Positions 19,481 through 28,312 are shown, counted from the first letter of the stretch. The stretch: 64,000 nt of DNA from an uncultured Gilliamella sp. (GCA_946482005.1 CAMLPV010000001.1:62001-126000); one strand, 5' to 3'. Notes: generated by a model from the letters alone, not told the origin. Made by a program: numbers and translations.

Positions 19481-20665
19481 ATGACGAAAATTACATTGGA
19501 TTGTAACGGAAAATTGACCACAAATAGTTCTGATCCATTACGCATTGATGCTTATTTACCAACTGAATGTGTACAAAATCATGCTGCAAATTTATTACCA
19601 TTGCCAAATGGTGATCTACTTTGTACGTGGTTTGGTGGTACACAAGAAGGAATTGCCGATATTTCGGCTTATTATTCAAGGTTGAAGAAAGGTTCAGATA
19701 CCTGGAGCAAAGCAATAAAACTATCTGATGATTCCACTCGTTCTGAACAAAATCCATTATTCTTTTTGGATCCAGACAATGTGTTATGGCTTTTATATAC
19801 AGCTCAAGTTGCAGGTAATCAAGATACGGCAATCGTTCGTTATCGTAAATCAAATGATTTCGGTGAAACTTGGGGACCAATAAATACGCTTCTTGAAGAC
19901 CCAGATAAAGGCATTTTTATAAGGCAACCTATAACAGTTATGCCAAATGGTGATTGGTTATTACCCGTATTTTATTGTATTGCTAAACCTGGTGAAAAAT
20001 GGGTTGGTAGCTATGATACGAGTGGTGTAATGATATCAAAGGATAAAGGTAACACTTGGACTAATGTTGATATTCCAGACAGTCTTGGTTGTGTTCATAT
20101 GAATATTATGATGTTACAGGATAATAGTTTATATGCTCTTTTCCGTAGTCGTTGGGCTGATCATATTTATGAAAGTCGATCTAATGATGGCGGATATACC
20201 TGGACAAAGCCAACTCCTACAAAATTACCTAATAACAATTCGTCTATTCAAGCAACCGTATTGAATAATGGTCATATCGCGCTAGTTTTCAATAATTCAA
20301 GTGCGAAGGATGCAAAAGAGAGACGAGTATCGTTATATGATGAAATTGAAGACAGTAGCAGCGCCAATAAAAAAGAAGCCGCTATCATTCAAGGACAAAA
20401 AAATGCTTTTTGGGGAGCACCAAGAGCACCGATGTCTTTAGCTATTTCAACCGATAATGGGAACACATGGTCTTTTATTCGTAATTTAGATGAAGGCGAT
20501 GGTTACTGTATGTCGAATAATTCTAAAGATAAATTGAATAGAGAGTTTTCTTATCCTAGTATTAAACAAGGTTTAGATGGCAAACTCCATATCGCTTATA
20601 CCTATTTCCGCATGGCGATTAAATATGTCGTTGTTGATGAAAATTGGGTAAAAACAGGTAAATAA
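19481..20665 (+). CDS. Sialidase-fold BNR/Asp-box protein, probably cytoplasmic
   Basis: 394 residues with four Asp-box motifs (S-x-D-x-G-x-T-W): SNDFGETW near 123, SKDKGNTW near 185, SNDGGYTW near 233 and STDNGNTW near 323, the signature of a six-bladed sialidase-type propeller. No signal peptide or membrane segment is visible, so it should act inside the cell after uptake by the adjacent symporter. True sialidases are normally secreted, and no other sialic-acid genes are here, so it is better described as a BNR_2-family glycosidase, lyase or isomerase of unknown substrate. A hairpin without T-run (20675-20694) follows it. Confidence 0.8.
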   Translation: MTKITLDCNGKLTTNSSDPLRIDAYLPTECVQNHAANLLPLPNGDLLCTWFGGTQEGIADISAYYSRLKKGSDTWSKAIKLSDDSTRSEQNPLFFLDPDNVLWLLYTAQVAGNQDTAIVRYRKSNDFGETWGPINTLLEDPDKGIFIRQPITVMPNGDWLLPVFYCIAKPGEKWVGSYDTSGVMISKDKGNTWTNVDIPDSLGCVHMNIMMLQDNSLYALFRSRWADHIYESRSNDGGYTWTKPTPTKLPNNNSSIQATVLNNGHIALVFNNSSAKDAKERRVSLYDEIEDSSSANKKEAAIIQGQKNAFWGAPRAPMSLAISTDNGNTWSFIRNLDEGDGYCMSNNSKDKLNREFSYPSIKQGLDGKLHIAYTYFRMAIKYVVVDENWVKTGK

Positions 20666-20674
20666 TTTAATCAA

Positions 20675-20694
20675 GCCCATCAATTTTGATGGGC
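20675..20694 (+). terminator. Intercistronic hairpin between BNR gene and yhcH
   Basis: Perfect 8-bp stem GCCCATCA (20675-20682) with TGATGGGC (20687-20694) and an ATTT loop. No T-tract follows, so it may tune the expression or stability of the transcript rather than end it. Confidence 0.45.
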
Positions 20695-20737
20695 AATATT
20701 GGATTAAATATTATTTTAAACAATGTAATGGAGCGTA

Positions 20738-21205
20738 ATGATGATTGCAGGGAATATGAATTTTTTGAAATTAGCAACACTACCAAAGTCGTTATATGAT
20801 ATTTTGTCTCAGCCAGAAACAAGCCTAAATTATTTAAAAAGTTTAGCAGATGGTCGTTATCAGTTAGAGGGTGAAAAATGGTTTTATAATATAGGTGATT
20901 CAATTACTTCACCAATTCAAGATAGACATACTGAATTTCACAAAAAATATTTAGATATTCAATTAATTTTAGACGGTGAAGAAATTATCCGTTATGGATT
21001 AAATGATTGTAGTTCTGATTCATATTTTGAGAAAAAACCAGATCTTTTTATTCTAGAACAACCTTTGTTGACTAATTCTATTCATCTAAAAGAGGGGGAT
21101 TTTGCTACTTTTTATCCAGGAGAACCACATCAAGCATTATGTATGGTTGATACACCTAAAAAAGTTCGAAAAGCAGTATTCAAAGTTCCTGTAGAAATTA
21201 TCTAA
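20738..21205 (+). CDS. YhcH/YjgK/YiaL family protein (cupin-like sugar anomerase)
   Basis: 155 residues. The metal-site motifs of the family are visible: HTEFHKKYLDIQLILDGEE and YPGEPHQA. Family members occur in sialic-acid and uronate operons and are proposed to open or interconvert anomers of the imported acid sugar. ATG 20738 and ATG 20741 are both possible after GGAG (20730-20733). Last gene of the plus-strand arm of the acid-sugar island. Confidence 0.88.
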   Translation: MMIAGNMNFLKLATLPKSLYDILSQPETSLNYLKSLADGRYQLEGEKWFYNIGDSITSPIQDRHTEFHKKYLDIQLILDGEEIIRYGLNDCSSDSYFEKKPDLFILEQPLLTNSIHLKEGDFATFYPGEPHQALCMVDTPKKVRKAVFKVPVEII

Positions 21206-21425
21206 TTGTAATTTCATAAAGATTAAGTTAATTCCTATTTAAGTTTATTGTAAACGCATTATTTGACTTTACAGTAGACTTATATGGCTATTTTTATAAC
21301 ACTTTTGTAAAGTCTCGGTTAAATTATCTCGCTATCTATCCTCTTAACTCAATTAATTTTCAGGCTGATAACCACTTATAACCAATAGTTATATGGATGT
21401 AAATTTTTGTTATTTAGCACTAAGA

Positions 21426-21456
21426 GTGTTTATTGGTAGACTTTTTATGTAAACAC
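21426..21456. repeat. Inverted repeat upstream of the amino-acid ABC operon
   Basis: GTGTTTA (21426-21432) and TAAACAC (21450-21456) form a perfect 7-bp inverted repeat with a 17-bp spacer, 26 bp before the start codon. It could be an operator or leader hairpin; no specific regulator is recognised. The remainder of the 21206-21481 gap has no feature I can support. Confidence 0.35.
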
Positions 21457-21481
21457 CAAATTACCTTATTGAGGATGTGTC

Positions 21482-22309
21482 ATGAAATTTCTAACTAAAT
21501 CGTTAACAGCTGTTGCTTTAATCGGTACACTATTGAATGTTAATTCTGCTTATGCAGATCGTTTGGATGATATTGAAAAACGGGGGGAGATTAAGATTGC
21601 TGTTTTTGATAGTAATCCTCCGTTTGGCTTTATTGATGAAAAAACCAATAAAATTGCCGGTCTTGATGTTGATTATGCCACTGAAATTGCCAAAGCACTA
21701 AAGGTAAAAGTCGAACTGGTTCCTACTAATCCAGCTAATCGCATTCCTTTACTGACTTCACAAAAAGCGGATTTAATTGTGGCAAACTTTACAGTTACTG
21801 ACGAACGAGCTAAAACAGTTGATTTTAGTTTACCTTATTTTGCTACCGGTCAGAAGTTTGTAGCTAAAAAAGGGTTATTAAAAACAGCTGATGATCTTAA
21901 GAATCTTCGTATCGGGGCGGATAAAGGAACAGTAATGGAAATTACGTTACGTGAAAAGTTCCCAACCGCTAAAGTGATCTCTTATGATGACACGCCTTTT
22001 GCTTTTGCCGCACTACGCAATGGTGTGGTACAAGCTATTACTCAAGATGATGCAAAGTTAATTGGTTTGCTCGCTAATCTTCCTGAAGAACAACGAGCAG
22101 CTTTTGAAATTTCACCATTTAGTATCACTCAAGAATATCAAGCTGTTGGTATTCCAAAAGGGGAAACTCGTTTGCAAGAGAAAGTTAACCAAATATTATT
22201 AAAACTAGAAAATGATGGTGAAGCCTTAACTATTTATAACCGTTGGTTTGGACCAGATACTAATTCAGCTATGCCTCGTGGTGATTTCAAAATCGGTAAA
22301 GGTCAATAA
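21482..22309 (+). CDS. Amino-acid ABC transporter, periplasmic substrate-binding protein
   Basis: 275 residues with a signal peptide (KFLTKSLTAVALIGTLL, cleavage likely after SAYA). It has the SBP family 3 pattern GEIKIAVFDSNPPFGFIDE, GLDVDYATEIAKAL and ANFTVTDERAKTVDFSLPYF. The arginine and aspartate of VTDERAKTVDFS bind the alpha-amino-acid backbone. First of three genes; the permease genes follow 3 nt and 6 nt apart. The ligand is a polar amino acid, exact one unknown. Confidence 0.92.
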   Translation: MKFLTKSLTAVALIGTLLNVNSAYADRLDDIEKRGEIKIAVFDSNPPFGFIDEKTNKIAGLDVDYATEIAKALKVKVELVPTNPANRIPLLTSQKADLIVANFTVTDERAKTVDFSLPYFATGQKFVAKKGLLKTADDLKNLRIGADKGTVMEITLREKFPTAKVISYDDTPFAFAALRNGVVQAITQDDAKLIGLLANLPEEQRAAFEISPFSITQEYQAVGIPKGETRLQEKVNQILLKLENDGEALTIYNRWFGPDTNSAMPRGDFKIGKGQ

Positions 22310-22312
22310 AGC

Positions 22313-23032
22313 ATGTTTGAGCAATTACTAGCGCCACGTTATTGGTGGTGGTTGTGGGATGGTTTTTTAGTTACCCTTGCAATTTCAGTTTTAACCATCA
22401 TTTTATCTACAATATTGGGATTTTTGCTGGTTATTGCTCAACAAAGTCATATCAAAATTATCAAAGGTGTTGTCATTGGTTATAACGCCATATTTCGTTA
22501 TTCTCCATTATTACCGCAACTTTTCTTTTGGTATTTCGGTGTCGGCAATTTATTACCGGTGGAATTTAAAATATGGTTATTTGATGAACCACAAATCCAA
22601 CTGCTGTTTTTTACACTAAAAATGCCTTCTTTTGAGTTTATTATTGGATTAATTGGCTTAACGTTTTACTCGAGTGCTTTTATAGCTGAAGAATTTCGTG
22701 CAGGAATTTTGGGCGTAAGTAACGGACAAGAACAAGCATCATTAGCTTTAGGACTTACTCGTTGGCAAAGTATGCGATTGATTATTTTACCGCAAAGCAT
22801 TCGTATCGCATTCCCCCCGCTAATTGGTCAATATATGAATATTATCAAAAATTCCTCCCTAACAATGGCAATTGGCGTATTGGAGCTATCTTATGTTTCA
22901 CGCCAAGTTGAAACCGAGTCGTTAAAAACATTTCAGGATTTTGCGATAGCAACATTTTTATATATTTTAGCTATTGTTATGGTGGGTACCTTTGGCAATA
23001 TTTATCAAGCAAAGCGATTAAACAAGGTCTAA
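22313..23032 (+). CDS. Amino-acid ABC transporter permease (HEQRO type), subunit 1
   Basis: 239 residues with five to six membrane segments. The EAA-type loop is GVSNGQEQASLALGLTRWQSMRLIILPQ. Starts 3 nt after the binding-protein gene. Pairs with the next permease to form the membrane channel. Confidence 0.92.
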   Translation: MFEQLLAPRYWWWLWDGFLVTLAISVLTIILSTILGFLLVIAQQSHIKIIKGVVIGYNAIFRYSPLLPQLFFWYFGVGNLLPVEFKIWLFDEPQIQLLFFTLKMPSFEFIIGLIGLTFYSSAFIAEEFRAGILGVSNGQEQASLALGLTRWQSMRLIILPQSIRIAFPPLIGQYMNIIKNSSLTMAIGVLELSYVSRQVETESLKTFQDFAIATFLYILAIVMVGTFGNIYQAKRLNKV

Positions 23033-23038
23033 TGCATT

Positions 23039-23725
23039 ATGGATTTTAAAGGTTTTGAAGTTATTTGGAATAATTTAGATTACCTATTGTGGGGCAACTT
23101 CCCTGGCGGCATTATTTTGACATTGTTGATGAGCTTTGCGGCCATTATCTTTTCGACTATTTTAGGAATTTTCGCGGGTATCGGTTTGACTGTTTGGCGA
23201 GGTTTTTTACATCAACTTTTAGTTGTGGTATTGGGCTTTTTAAGAGCTATCCCTGTCATTATGCTGATATTTTGGACTTATTTTTTATTGCCCGTGCTAT
23301 TAAATGTTGATGTGCCGGCCATTGCCACAGTTATTTTTGCTTTATCTTTGATTGGCGGGGCCTATATTGGACACTCTGTGCATGCGGGAATGGTTGCTAT
23401 TGCCAAAGAACAGTGGCAAGCAGCTTTTTCATTAGGTTTAAATAAAAAACAGGTCATCTTTTTTATTATTTTGCCACAAGCGTTAAAAATGATGCTACCA
23501 TCATTTGTTAATCAATGGGTATCATTAATTAAAGATACCTCTTTAGCCTATATAGTTGGTGTTGCCGAGTTTACTTTTATTGCTACTCAAATTAATAATC
23601 GAAGTATGGTTTACCCAACTGAAATATTTCTGTTTGTTATTATTGTCTATTTTATTATTTGTGCTGCACTTGATTTTAGTGTATCGGTGTTACCGAGGCT
23701 TCATTTATTGACTCGAAGAAAGTAA
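23039..23725 (+). CDS. Amino-acid ABC transporter permease (HEQRO type), subunit 2
   Basis: 228 residues with the RAIPVIMLIFW segment typical of polar amino-acid permeases and an EAA loop AKEQWQAAFSLGLNKKQVIFFIILPQ. The next gene is not an ATPase: the nucleotide-binding subunit is missing from this operon and must be encoded elsewhere or shared. Confidence 0.92.
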   Translation: MDFKGFEVIWNNLDYLLWGNFPGGIILTLLMSFAAIIFSTILGIFAGIGLTVWRGFLHQLLVVVLGFLRAIPVIMLIFWTYFLLPVLLNVDVPAIATVIFALSLIGGAYIGHSVHAGMVAIAKEQWQAAFSLGLNKKQVIFFIILPQALKMMLPSFVNQWVSLIKDTSLAYIVGVAEFTFIATQINNRSMVYPTEIFLFVIIVYFIICAALDFSVSVLPRLHLLTRRK

Positions 23726-23784
23726 ACAAATACCTTAATATGGTTTCATGAATAAATATCAGCTATATAAAGCTTAAAGTTATT

Positions 23785-23801
23785 ATTAAGGTTCTTTTAA
23801 G
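23785..23801 (+). promoter_or_regulatory. Candidate PmrA/BasR box upstream of the PAP2 gene
   Basis: ATTAAG-GTTCT-TTTAAG: two TTAAG half-sites 11 bp apart, as in PmrA/BasR boxes, with a further TTAA at 23774-23777. It lies about 47 bp before the PAP2 start and next to a PmrAB-like two-component system. Confidence 0.5.
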
Positions 23802-23847
23802 CTTTATTAGTTAAATTACAACTAAATATTGTTATATAGGTCGTTGT

Positions 23848-24384
23848 ATGTTGCTTGATATGAACACTCATCTTTTTTTATTAATTAATGCTCAGGAAAA
23901 AGCTTCTAAATTATTTATTCTTTTTGCTATTTTTTGTGCTAATTATTTAATCTTAGCGCTTATCGGTATATTGGTAATTTGTTTTTTATTTAAACCTACA
24001 TATAGACAGTTAATTATAAAGATGATTTTAGGATTAGCATTAGCGTGTCTCATAACCTTCATCATTCGACATCTATTTTATTCACCACGACCATTTGTAC
24101 AAAATATTGGTACTAATTATTTAGCTCACGATAAAACCAGCTCTCTTCCTAGTCAGCATGCGGTTTTTGTTTGGACTATCTGTTTCACAATTTATCTAAA
24201 TTATAAAAAGCAGTTTAAGGCGTTAGCTTATTTATGTACGCTCGTGGCATTGCTAGTTTGTTGGAGTCGTATCTATCTAGGCGTTCATTGGCCACTGGAT
24301 ATGCTAGTGGGTCTGTTGTTAAGTTTTATATCAGTTTATTTAGTCAAAAAAATAGGGATTATACGTTCAAATAGTTTTAAATAG
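23848..24384 (+). CDS. PAP2-superfamily membrane phosphatase (undecaprenyl-diphosphatase-like)
   Basis: 178 residues with about five membrane helices. The three catalytic motifs are present: RHLFYSPRPF, LPSQHAVF and SRIYLGVHWPLD. Similar to BcrC/YbjG, which recycle undecaprenyl pyrophosphate to the carrier phosphate at the outer face of the inner membrane; lipid A phosphatase or phosphotransferase activity is an alternative. It lies next to a PmrAB-like system that classically controls lipid A phosphate modification. Confidence 0.88.
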   Translation: MLLDMNTHLFLLINAQEKASKLFILFAIFCANYLILALIGILVICFLFKPTYRQLIIKMILGLALACLITFIIRHLFYSPRPFVQNIGTNYLAHDKTSSLPSQHAVFVWTICFTIYLNYKKQFKALAYLCTLVALLVCWSRIYLGVHWPLDMLVGLLLSFISVYLVKKIGIIRSNSFK

Positions 24385-24514
24385 TTATTGCTGCATCATA
24401 AATATTTAAATGATTTCAATTTCTTTAATAAACTCGGGGAATAAATTGTAAAGCGTATAATAGTTCTTAATGTTAATTTTAACATTTTTCAATTCTACAT
24501 TAGGTAACATTATA

Positions 24515-25177
24515 ATGAAAATTCTTATCGTAGAAGATGATAGTTTATTACAAAAAGGTCTATATGATGCGATAACCTCTAATGGCTATGTTTGTGAAGT
24601 TGCATCGAATGGTAAGCAAGCTGAAGAGCTTGTTGGGTTTGCCCAGTTTAGTTTAATTGTGCTGGATTTAGGACTGCCAGATTGTGATGGTTTAACGTTA
24701 CTCAGCCGATGGCGTAAAAAAAATATCGATATTCCTGTTCTTATCTTAACTGCTCGCGACACAATTGAAGATAGAGTGGAAGGTTTAGACCTTGGGGCTG
24801 ATGATTATTTAATTAAACCGTTTGCTTTAACCGAATTGTTAGCCAGAATAAGGGCGTTGATTCGTCGAAATCAAGGAACAGCTGATAATGTGGTTAATTA
24901 TGGTCCTATTTCAATGGATATAAAACAGCAAAAAGTCACTTTAAATAATCAAGAGGTGGTTTTAACGCCTAAAGAGTTTATTTTATTATCTCGACTAATG
25001 TTAAAAGCCGGTGAAAAAGTGCACCGAAGCTTATTGCAAAATGACCTCTATGATTGGCAAAGTGATCCCAATTCAAATGTGCTTGAAGTTTATATTCATG
25101 CGCTGCGAAATAAAATTGGTAAAAATTTAATTAAAACCGTACGTGGATATGGTTATCAACTCAATATCAATAGTTAG
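24515..25177 (+). CDS. OmpR/PhoB-family response regulator (PmrA/BasR or QseB-like)
   Basis: 220 residues. The receiver domain contains the acidic pair in VEDD, phosphoacceptor Asp in LDLGLPDCDG, and K in LIKPFAL. The winged-helix output domain ends KTVRGYGYQL. ATG 24515 gives the family N-terminus MKILIVEDD; an upstream in-frame ATG (24470) would add 15 hydrophobic residues and is unlikely. Repeated TTAA motifs at 24467-24482 may be an autoregulatory site. The sensor kinase gene follows 15 nt later. Confidence 0.93.
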   Translation: MKILIVEDDSLLQKGLYDAITSNGYVCEVASNGKQAEELVGFAQFSLIVLDLGLPDCDGLTLLSRWRKKNIDIPVLILTARDTIEDRVEGLDLGADDYLIKPFALTELLARIRALIRRNQGTADNVVNYGPISMDIKQQKVTLNNQEVVLTPKEFILLSRLMLKAGEKVHRSLLQNDLYDWQSDPNSNVLEVYIHALRNKIGKNLIKTVRGYGYQLNINS

Positions 25178-25192
25178 TTCTTTTTTAACTTA

Positions 25193-26308
25193 ATGAATGG
25201 CAAGTTTATGATTGAAAAGTCTTTGAATAACATCCGTCATAGTATTCGTTGGAATCTATTTTTTACATTGGGTGCAATTATGTTAATTTGCCAAATCATT
25301 ACGGTTTTTTGGTTATGGCATGAAAGTAAAGAGCAAATTGACGTTTTAGTTAATTTAACCTTGAGTAAAAATAAAATTGCAGAAGTGGTTGAGCATGAAG
25401 AGTTAGAAGCAATTTTCGCATTATTTTGTTCTGCATTTTCCATGATGGTTGTGACCCTATTTTTAGCTTATAAGGCAATTAAATGGATTACTAAACCACT
25501 CGAAATACTTGAAAAAGATCTTAATCAAAGAACCGAAGATAATCTCAAACCGATAAAACCAATTAGTAATATGCGAGAAATTAAGTCTATTACTGCGGTA
25601 TTAAATAATTTGTTTGAAAGGCTTAATAATACGCTTTCCCAAGAACGTTTGTTTACAGCTGATGTTGCCCATGAGATGCGAACTCCATTAGCCGGGATTC
25701 GTCTACATTTAGAGTTGTTAGAAGCTAAAGAAAACATAGATTGTCATGAATTAATTGAACGTATAGATCGCTTAGTTAGTACCGTGGAACAACTGTTAAT
25801 GTTAGCTCGTGCAAGCCAAAAATTTACCTTAGGTCATTATCAAAAAATTAATTTTTATGATGATATTCAACTCCCTCTTTATGATGAATTAACTGAGCTA
25901 ACCGAACAAAAACAACAATCTATTGATTGGCAAATTGCGAGTAATAATATTACTTTTAATGGTGATGCGACCTTGATTCGTCTGTTAATTCGTAATTTAG
26001 TAGAAAACAGTAATCGATATAGTCCGAATAAAAGTAAAATTATTATCAGTTTTTATAAAGATTCAGAAGAAATTATATTAGCGGTCAAAGATGAAGGACA
26101 TGGGATTGATGAATCAAAAGCCGAAAAATTAACTCAAGCTTTTTTCAGAATGGATCGTAAACATGATGGAATAGGGTTAGGATTAAGTATTGTTAACCGT
26201 ATAACTAAATTACATCATGGGCAATTTACGTTAAGAAATCGGCAAGACCATAAAATGGGTACTATTGCCGAAGTCAGACTCAATGATTCACTTCATCAAT
26301 TAACTTAG
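25193..26308 (+). CDS. Sensor histidine kinase (PmrB/BasS or QseC-like)
   Basis: 371 residues. Membrane segments near 22-42 and 79-99 flank a short, partly acidic periplasmic loop (about 36 residues). A HAMP-like linker precedes the H-box FTADVAHEMRTPLAG. The ATPase domain has N-box LIRNLVENSNRYSP, DEGHGID and GIGLGLSI. The short acidic loop fits a sensor of cations or cationic peptides rather than a large ligand-binding domain. ATG 25208 is an alternative start. Its 3' end overlaps the convergent yrbL gene by 29 bp. Confidence 0.92.
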   Translation: MNGKFMIEKSLNNIRHSIRWNLFFTLGAIMLICQIITVFWLWHESKEQIDVLVNLTLSKNKIAEVVEHEELEAIFALFCSAFSMMVVTLFLAYKAIKWITKPLEILEKDLNQRTEDNLKPIKPISNMREIKSITAVLNNLFERLNNTLSQERLFTADVAHEMRTPLAGIRLHLELLEAKENIDCHELIERIDRLVSTVEQLLMLARASQKFTLGHYQKINFYDDIQLPLYDELTELTEQKQQSIDWQIASNNITFNGDATLIRLLIRNLVENSNRYSPNKSKIIISFYKDSEEIILAVKDEGHGIDESKAEKLTQAFFRMDRKHDGIGLGLSIVNRITKLHHGQFTLRNRQDHKMGTIAEVRLNDSLHQLT

Positions 26309-26900
26309 TAATTAGTGTGTTATGCTGATTTTCTCGAATAAGTGATGATAAAAATCGTTGCCATGTGCGTTCAATTTTGGCTTTGGCAAAAAATCCCACA
26401 TAATTAGCGATAGGAATAAAGGTTGAATTACCAATGTTATCAATAATAATTAAGCGATTTTCTTCAGCTGATAGGTGCTGAAATAGAATATTTTTACTTT
26501 TGATTGTCATCGTAATAATGCGATCTTTTAGTAATGCTGTTTTTAATGCTTTAAGTGATACAACTAACGCTGCATAATATTGTTTGGTTAGCTTTTCATC
26601 GCAAAGGTATTTTTCTAATGGGGTAGAAATTTTTCCATCATAATCTCGAATAAGCTCAAAAACATGGCCTTGGCCAAAATTAGTGGTTACCGGGCCATAA
26701 TATTGGGCTAATACATCCCATGAGATGTTGCGTTTTATAAGATGTTTATAATAAGCAATTTCACGGTTGGTCTCTTCTTCTGCGCCATCATTATAATTAA
26801 CCTTGATACATTTATTAGGATCATTGGGATGATGATAGCATTTGCGGTGTAACCCTTTACTTATATAATCTTTCTCAGTAAGTTGAATTAAGTTTTCCAT
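26280..26900 (-). CDS. yrbL: YrbL family protein (PhoP/BasR regulon type)
   Basis: 206 residues with a kinase-like fold pattern: N-terminal GLHRKCYHHPNDPNKCIKVN (a glycine loop and lysine), EEETNREIAYY, and IIIDNIGNST late in the chain. E. coli YrbL belongs to the PhoP and BasR regulons; its activity is not established. Placement beside a PmrAB-like pair and a PAP2 phosphatase supports a shared stress response. Start ATG 26898-26900 chosen over the preceding TTG. Confidence 0.85.
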   Translation of the reverse strand: MENLIQLTEKDYISKGLHRKCYHHPNDPNKCIKVNYNDGAEEETNREIAYYKHLIKRNISWDVLAQYYGPVTTNFGQGHVFELIRDYDGKISTPLEKYLCDEKLTKQYYAALVVSLKALKTALLKDRIITMTIKSKNILFQHLSAEENRLIIIDNIGNSTFIPIANYVGFFAKAKIERTWQRFLSSLIRENQHNTLITKLIDEVNH

Positions 26901-27005
26901 CAATCTTTATCGTATTAGTGAATGTTAGGTAAAAGTGTAGCAGTTACTGTTTTTTATCGCTATGCTTTTTTTATTATAAATCCTAGCGCTTTTGTATTAT
27001 TTCTG

Positions 27006-27011
27006 TATAAT
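27006..27011 (+). promoter_or_regulatory. Candidate -10 box of the rplM-rpsI promoter
   Basis: TATAAT at 27006-27011 with a nearby AT-rich upstream region; no good -35 is visible. Transcription would start near 27018 and give a leader of about 160 nt. Confidence 0.5.
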
Positions 27012-27028
27012 ATTGCCACCCACGTTAC

Positions 27029-27052
27029 AACAGTGTTCTTCCCAACACTGTT
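27029..27052 (+). promoter_or_regulatory. Leader hairpin of the rplM-rpsI mRNA (possible L13 autoregulatory element)
   Basis: Perfect 9-bp stem AACAGTGTT (27029-27037) with AACACTGTT (27044-27052), 6-base loop CTTCCC, no T-run. It lies just after the probable transcription start. The E. coli rplM leader is a target of L13 autoregulation, so this may be the equivalent; that function is inferred from position. Confidence 0.5.
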
Positions 27053-27177
27053 TTCGATTGTCAACATTTAGTATAACAACTCGAAGGGGTTAGTTAATTA
27101 AATAGTAGCGATCAAAAAGTGTAAATAAATCAAGTGATTTATTAACGTGAGATTAATTAAAATTTGGATAAATACAA

Positions 27178-27606
27178 ATGAGTACTTTTTCAGCTAAACC
27201 AGAAACAGTTAAACGCGACTGGTATGTTGTCGATGCAGCAGGTAAAACGTTAGGTCGTTTAGCTACTGAAATCGCAAGCCGTTTGCGTGGTAAACACAAA
27301 GCAGAATATACACCACATGTTGATACAGGTGACTATATCATCGTTATCAATGCAGAAAAAGTTGCTGTAACAGGCAAAAAACGCACTGATAAGATCTATT
27401 ATCGTCATACTGGTTACATCGGTGGACTTAAAGAAGCGACTTTTAAAGAAATGATTGAACGTCATCCTGAACAAGTCATCGAAATTGCTGTAAAAGGCAT
27501 GTTACCGAAAGGTCCTCTTGGTCGTGCAATGTACCGCAAACTTAAAGTTTATGCTGGTAGTGAGCACAATCATGCGGCACAACAACCGCAAGTATTAGAT
27601 ATTTAA
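27178..27606 (+). CDS. rplM: 50S ribosomal protein L13
   Basis: 142 residues, the standard length, with [20 protein letters not shown], the [18 protein letters not shown] block and [15 protein letters not shown]. An early-assembly protein of the large subunit. Cotranscribed with rpsI (11-nt gap), as in most bacteria. Confidence 0.99.
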   Translation: MSTFSAKPETVKRDWYVVDAAGKTLGRLATEIASRLRGKHKAEYTPHVDTGDYIIVINAEKVAVTGKKRTDKIYYRHTGYIGGLKEATFKEMIERHPEQVIEIAVKGMLPKGPLGRAMYRKLKVYAGSEHNHAAQQPQVLDI

Positions 27607-27614
27607 GGGGATAG

Positions 27615-28010
<396 letters not shown>

Positions 28011-28034
28011 TTGTTACGTTACAAATTTGTTTCA

Positions 28035-28060
28035 AAACCCAGCCTATGCTGGGTTTTTTT
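28035..28060 (+). terminator. Rho-independent terminator after rpsI
   Basis: Nine-bp stem AAACCCAGC (28035-28043) with GCTGGGTTT (28048-28056), loop CTAT, T-run to 28060. Confidence 0.92.
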
Positions 28061-28256
28061 GATTATTTAATATTGCTCTATAAACTACCGTGATAATAAT
28101 TTTACTTTTTTATTAATTGTAAATTATTCAATTAGATAATTATTTTATTTTATCTATTTTCCTTCTTTTAAACGCCGTTAACAAAAGTTTAAAAAGACTA
28201 TTCTTAGAAAAAACAAAAAGAAAATACATTTTTTTTAACAAATTTGTTATCCAATT

Positions 28257-28265
28257 TGCTAGAAT
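28257..28265 (+). promoter_or_regulatory. Candidate extended -10 promoter of sspA
   Basis: TGCTAGAAT is an extended -10 (TG-N-TAGAAT) 48 bp before the sspA ATG. The upstream part of the 28011-28312 gap beyond the terminator is AT-rich without other signals. Confidence 0.5.
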
Positions 28266-28312
28266 AGTAATCATATAATAACTTATTTTAAATTTGCATA
28301 TTTGGAGTGAAC

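Noticed and set aside
16140..21205. Reading the plus-arm genes as a sialic-acid (nan) operon
   Set aside because: DapA-family, SSS, BNR and YhcH proteins all occur with sialate, but nanE, nanK, nagA and nagB are absent, the BNR protein lacks a signal, and DUF1537/PdxA2 point to other acid sugars.
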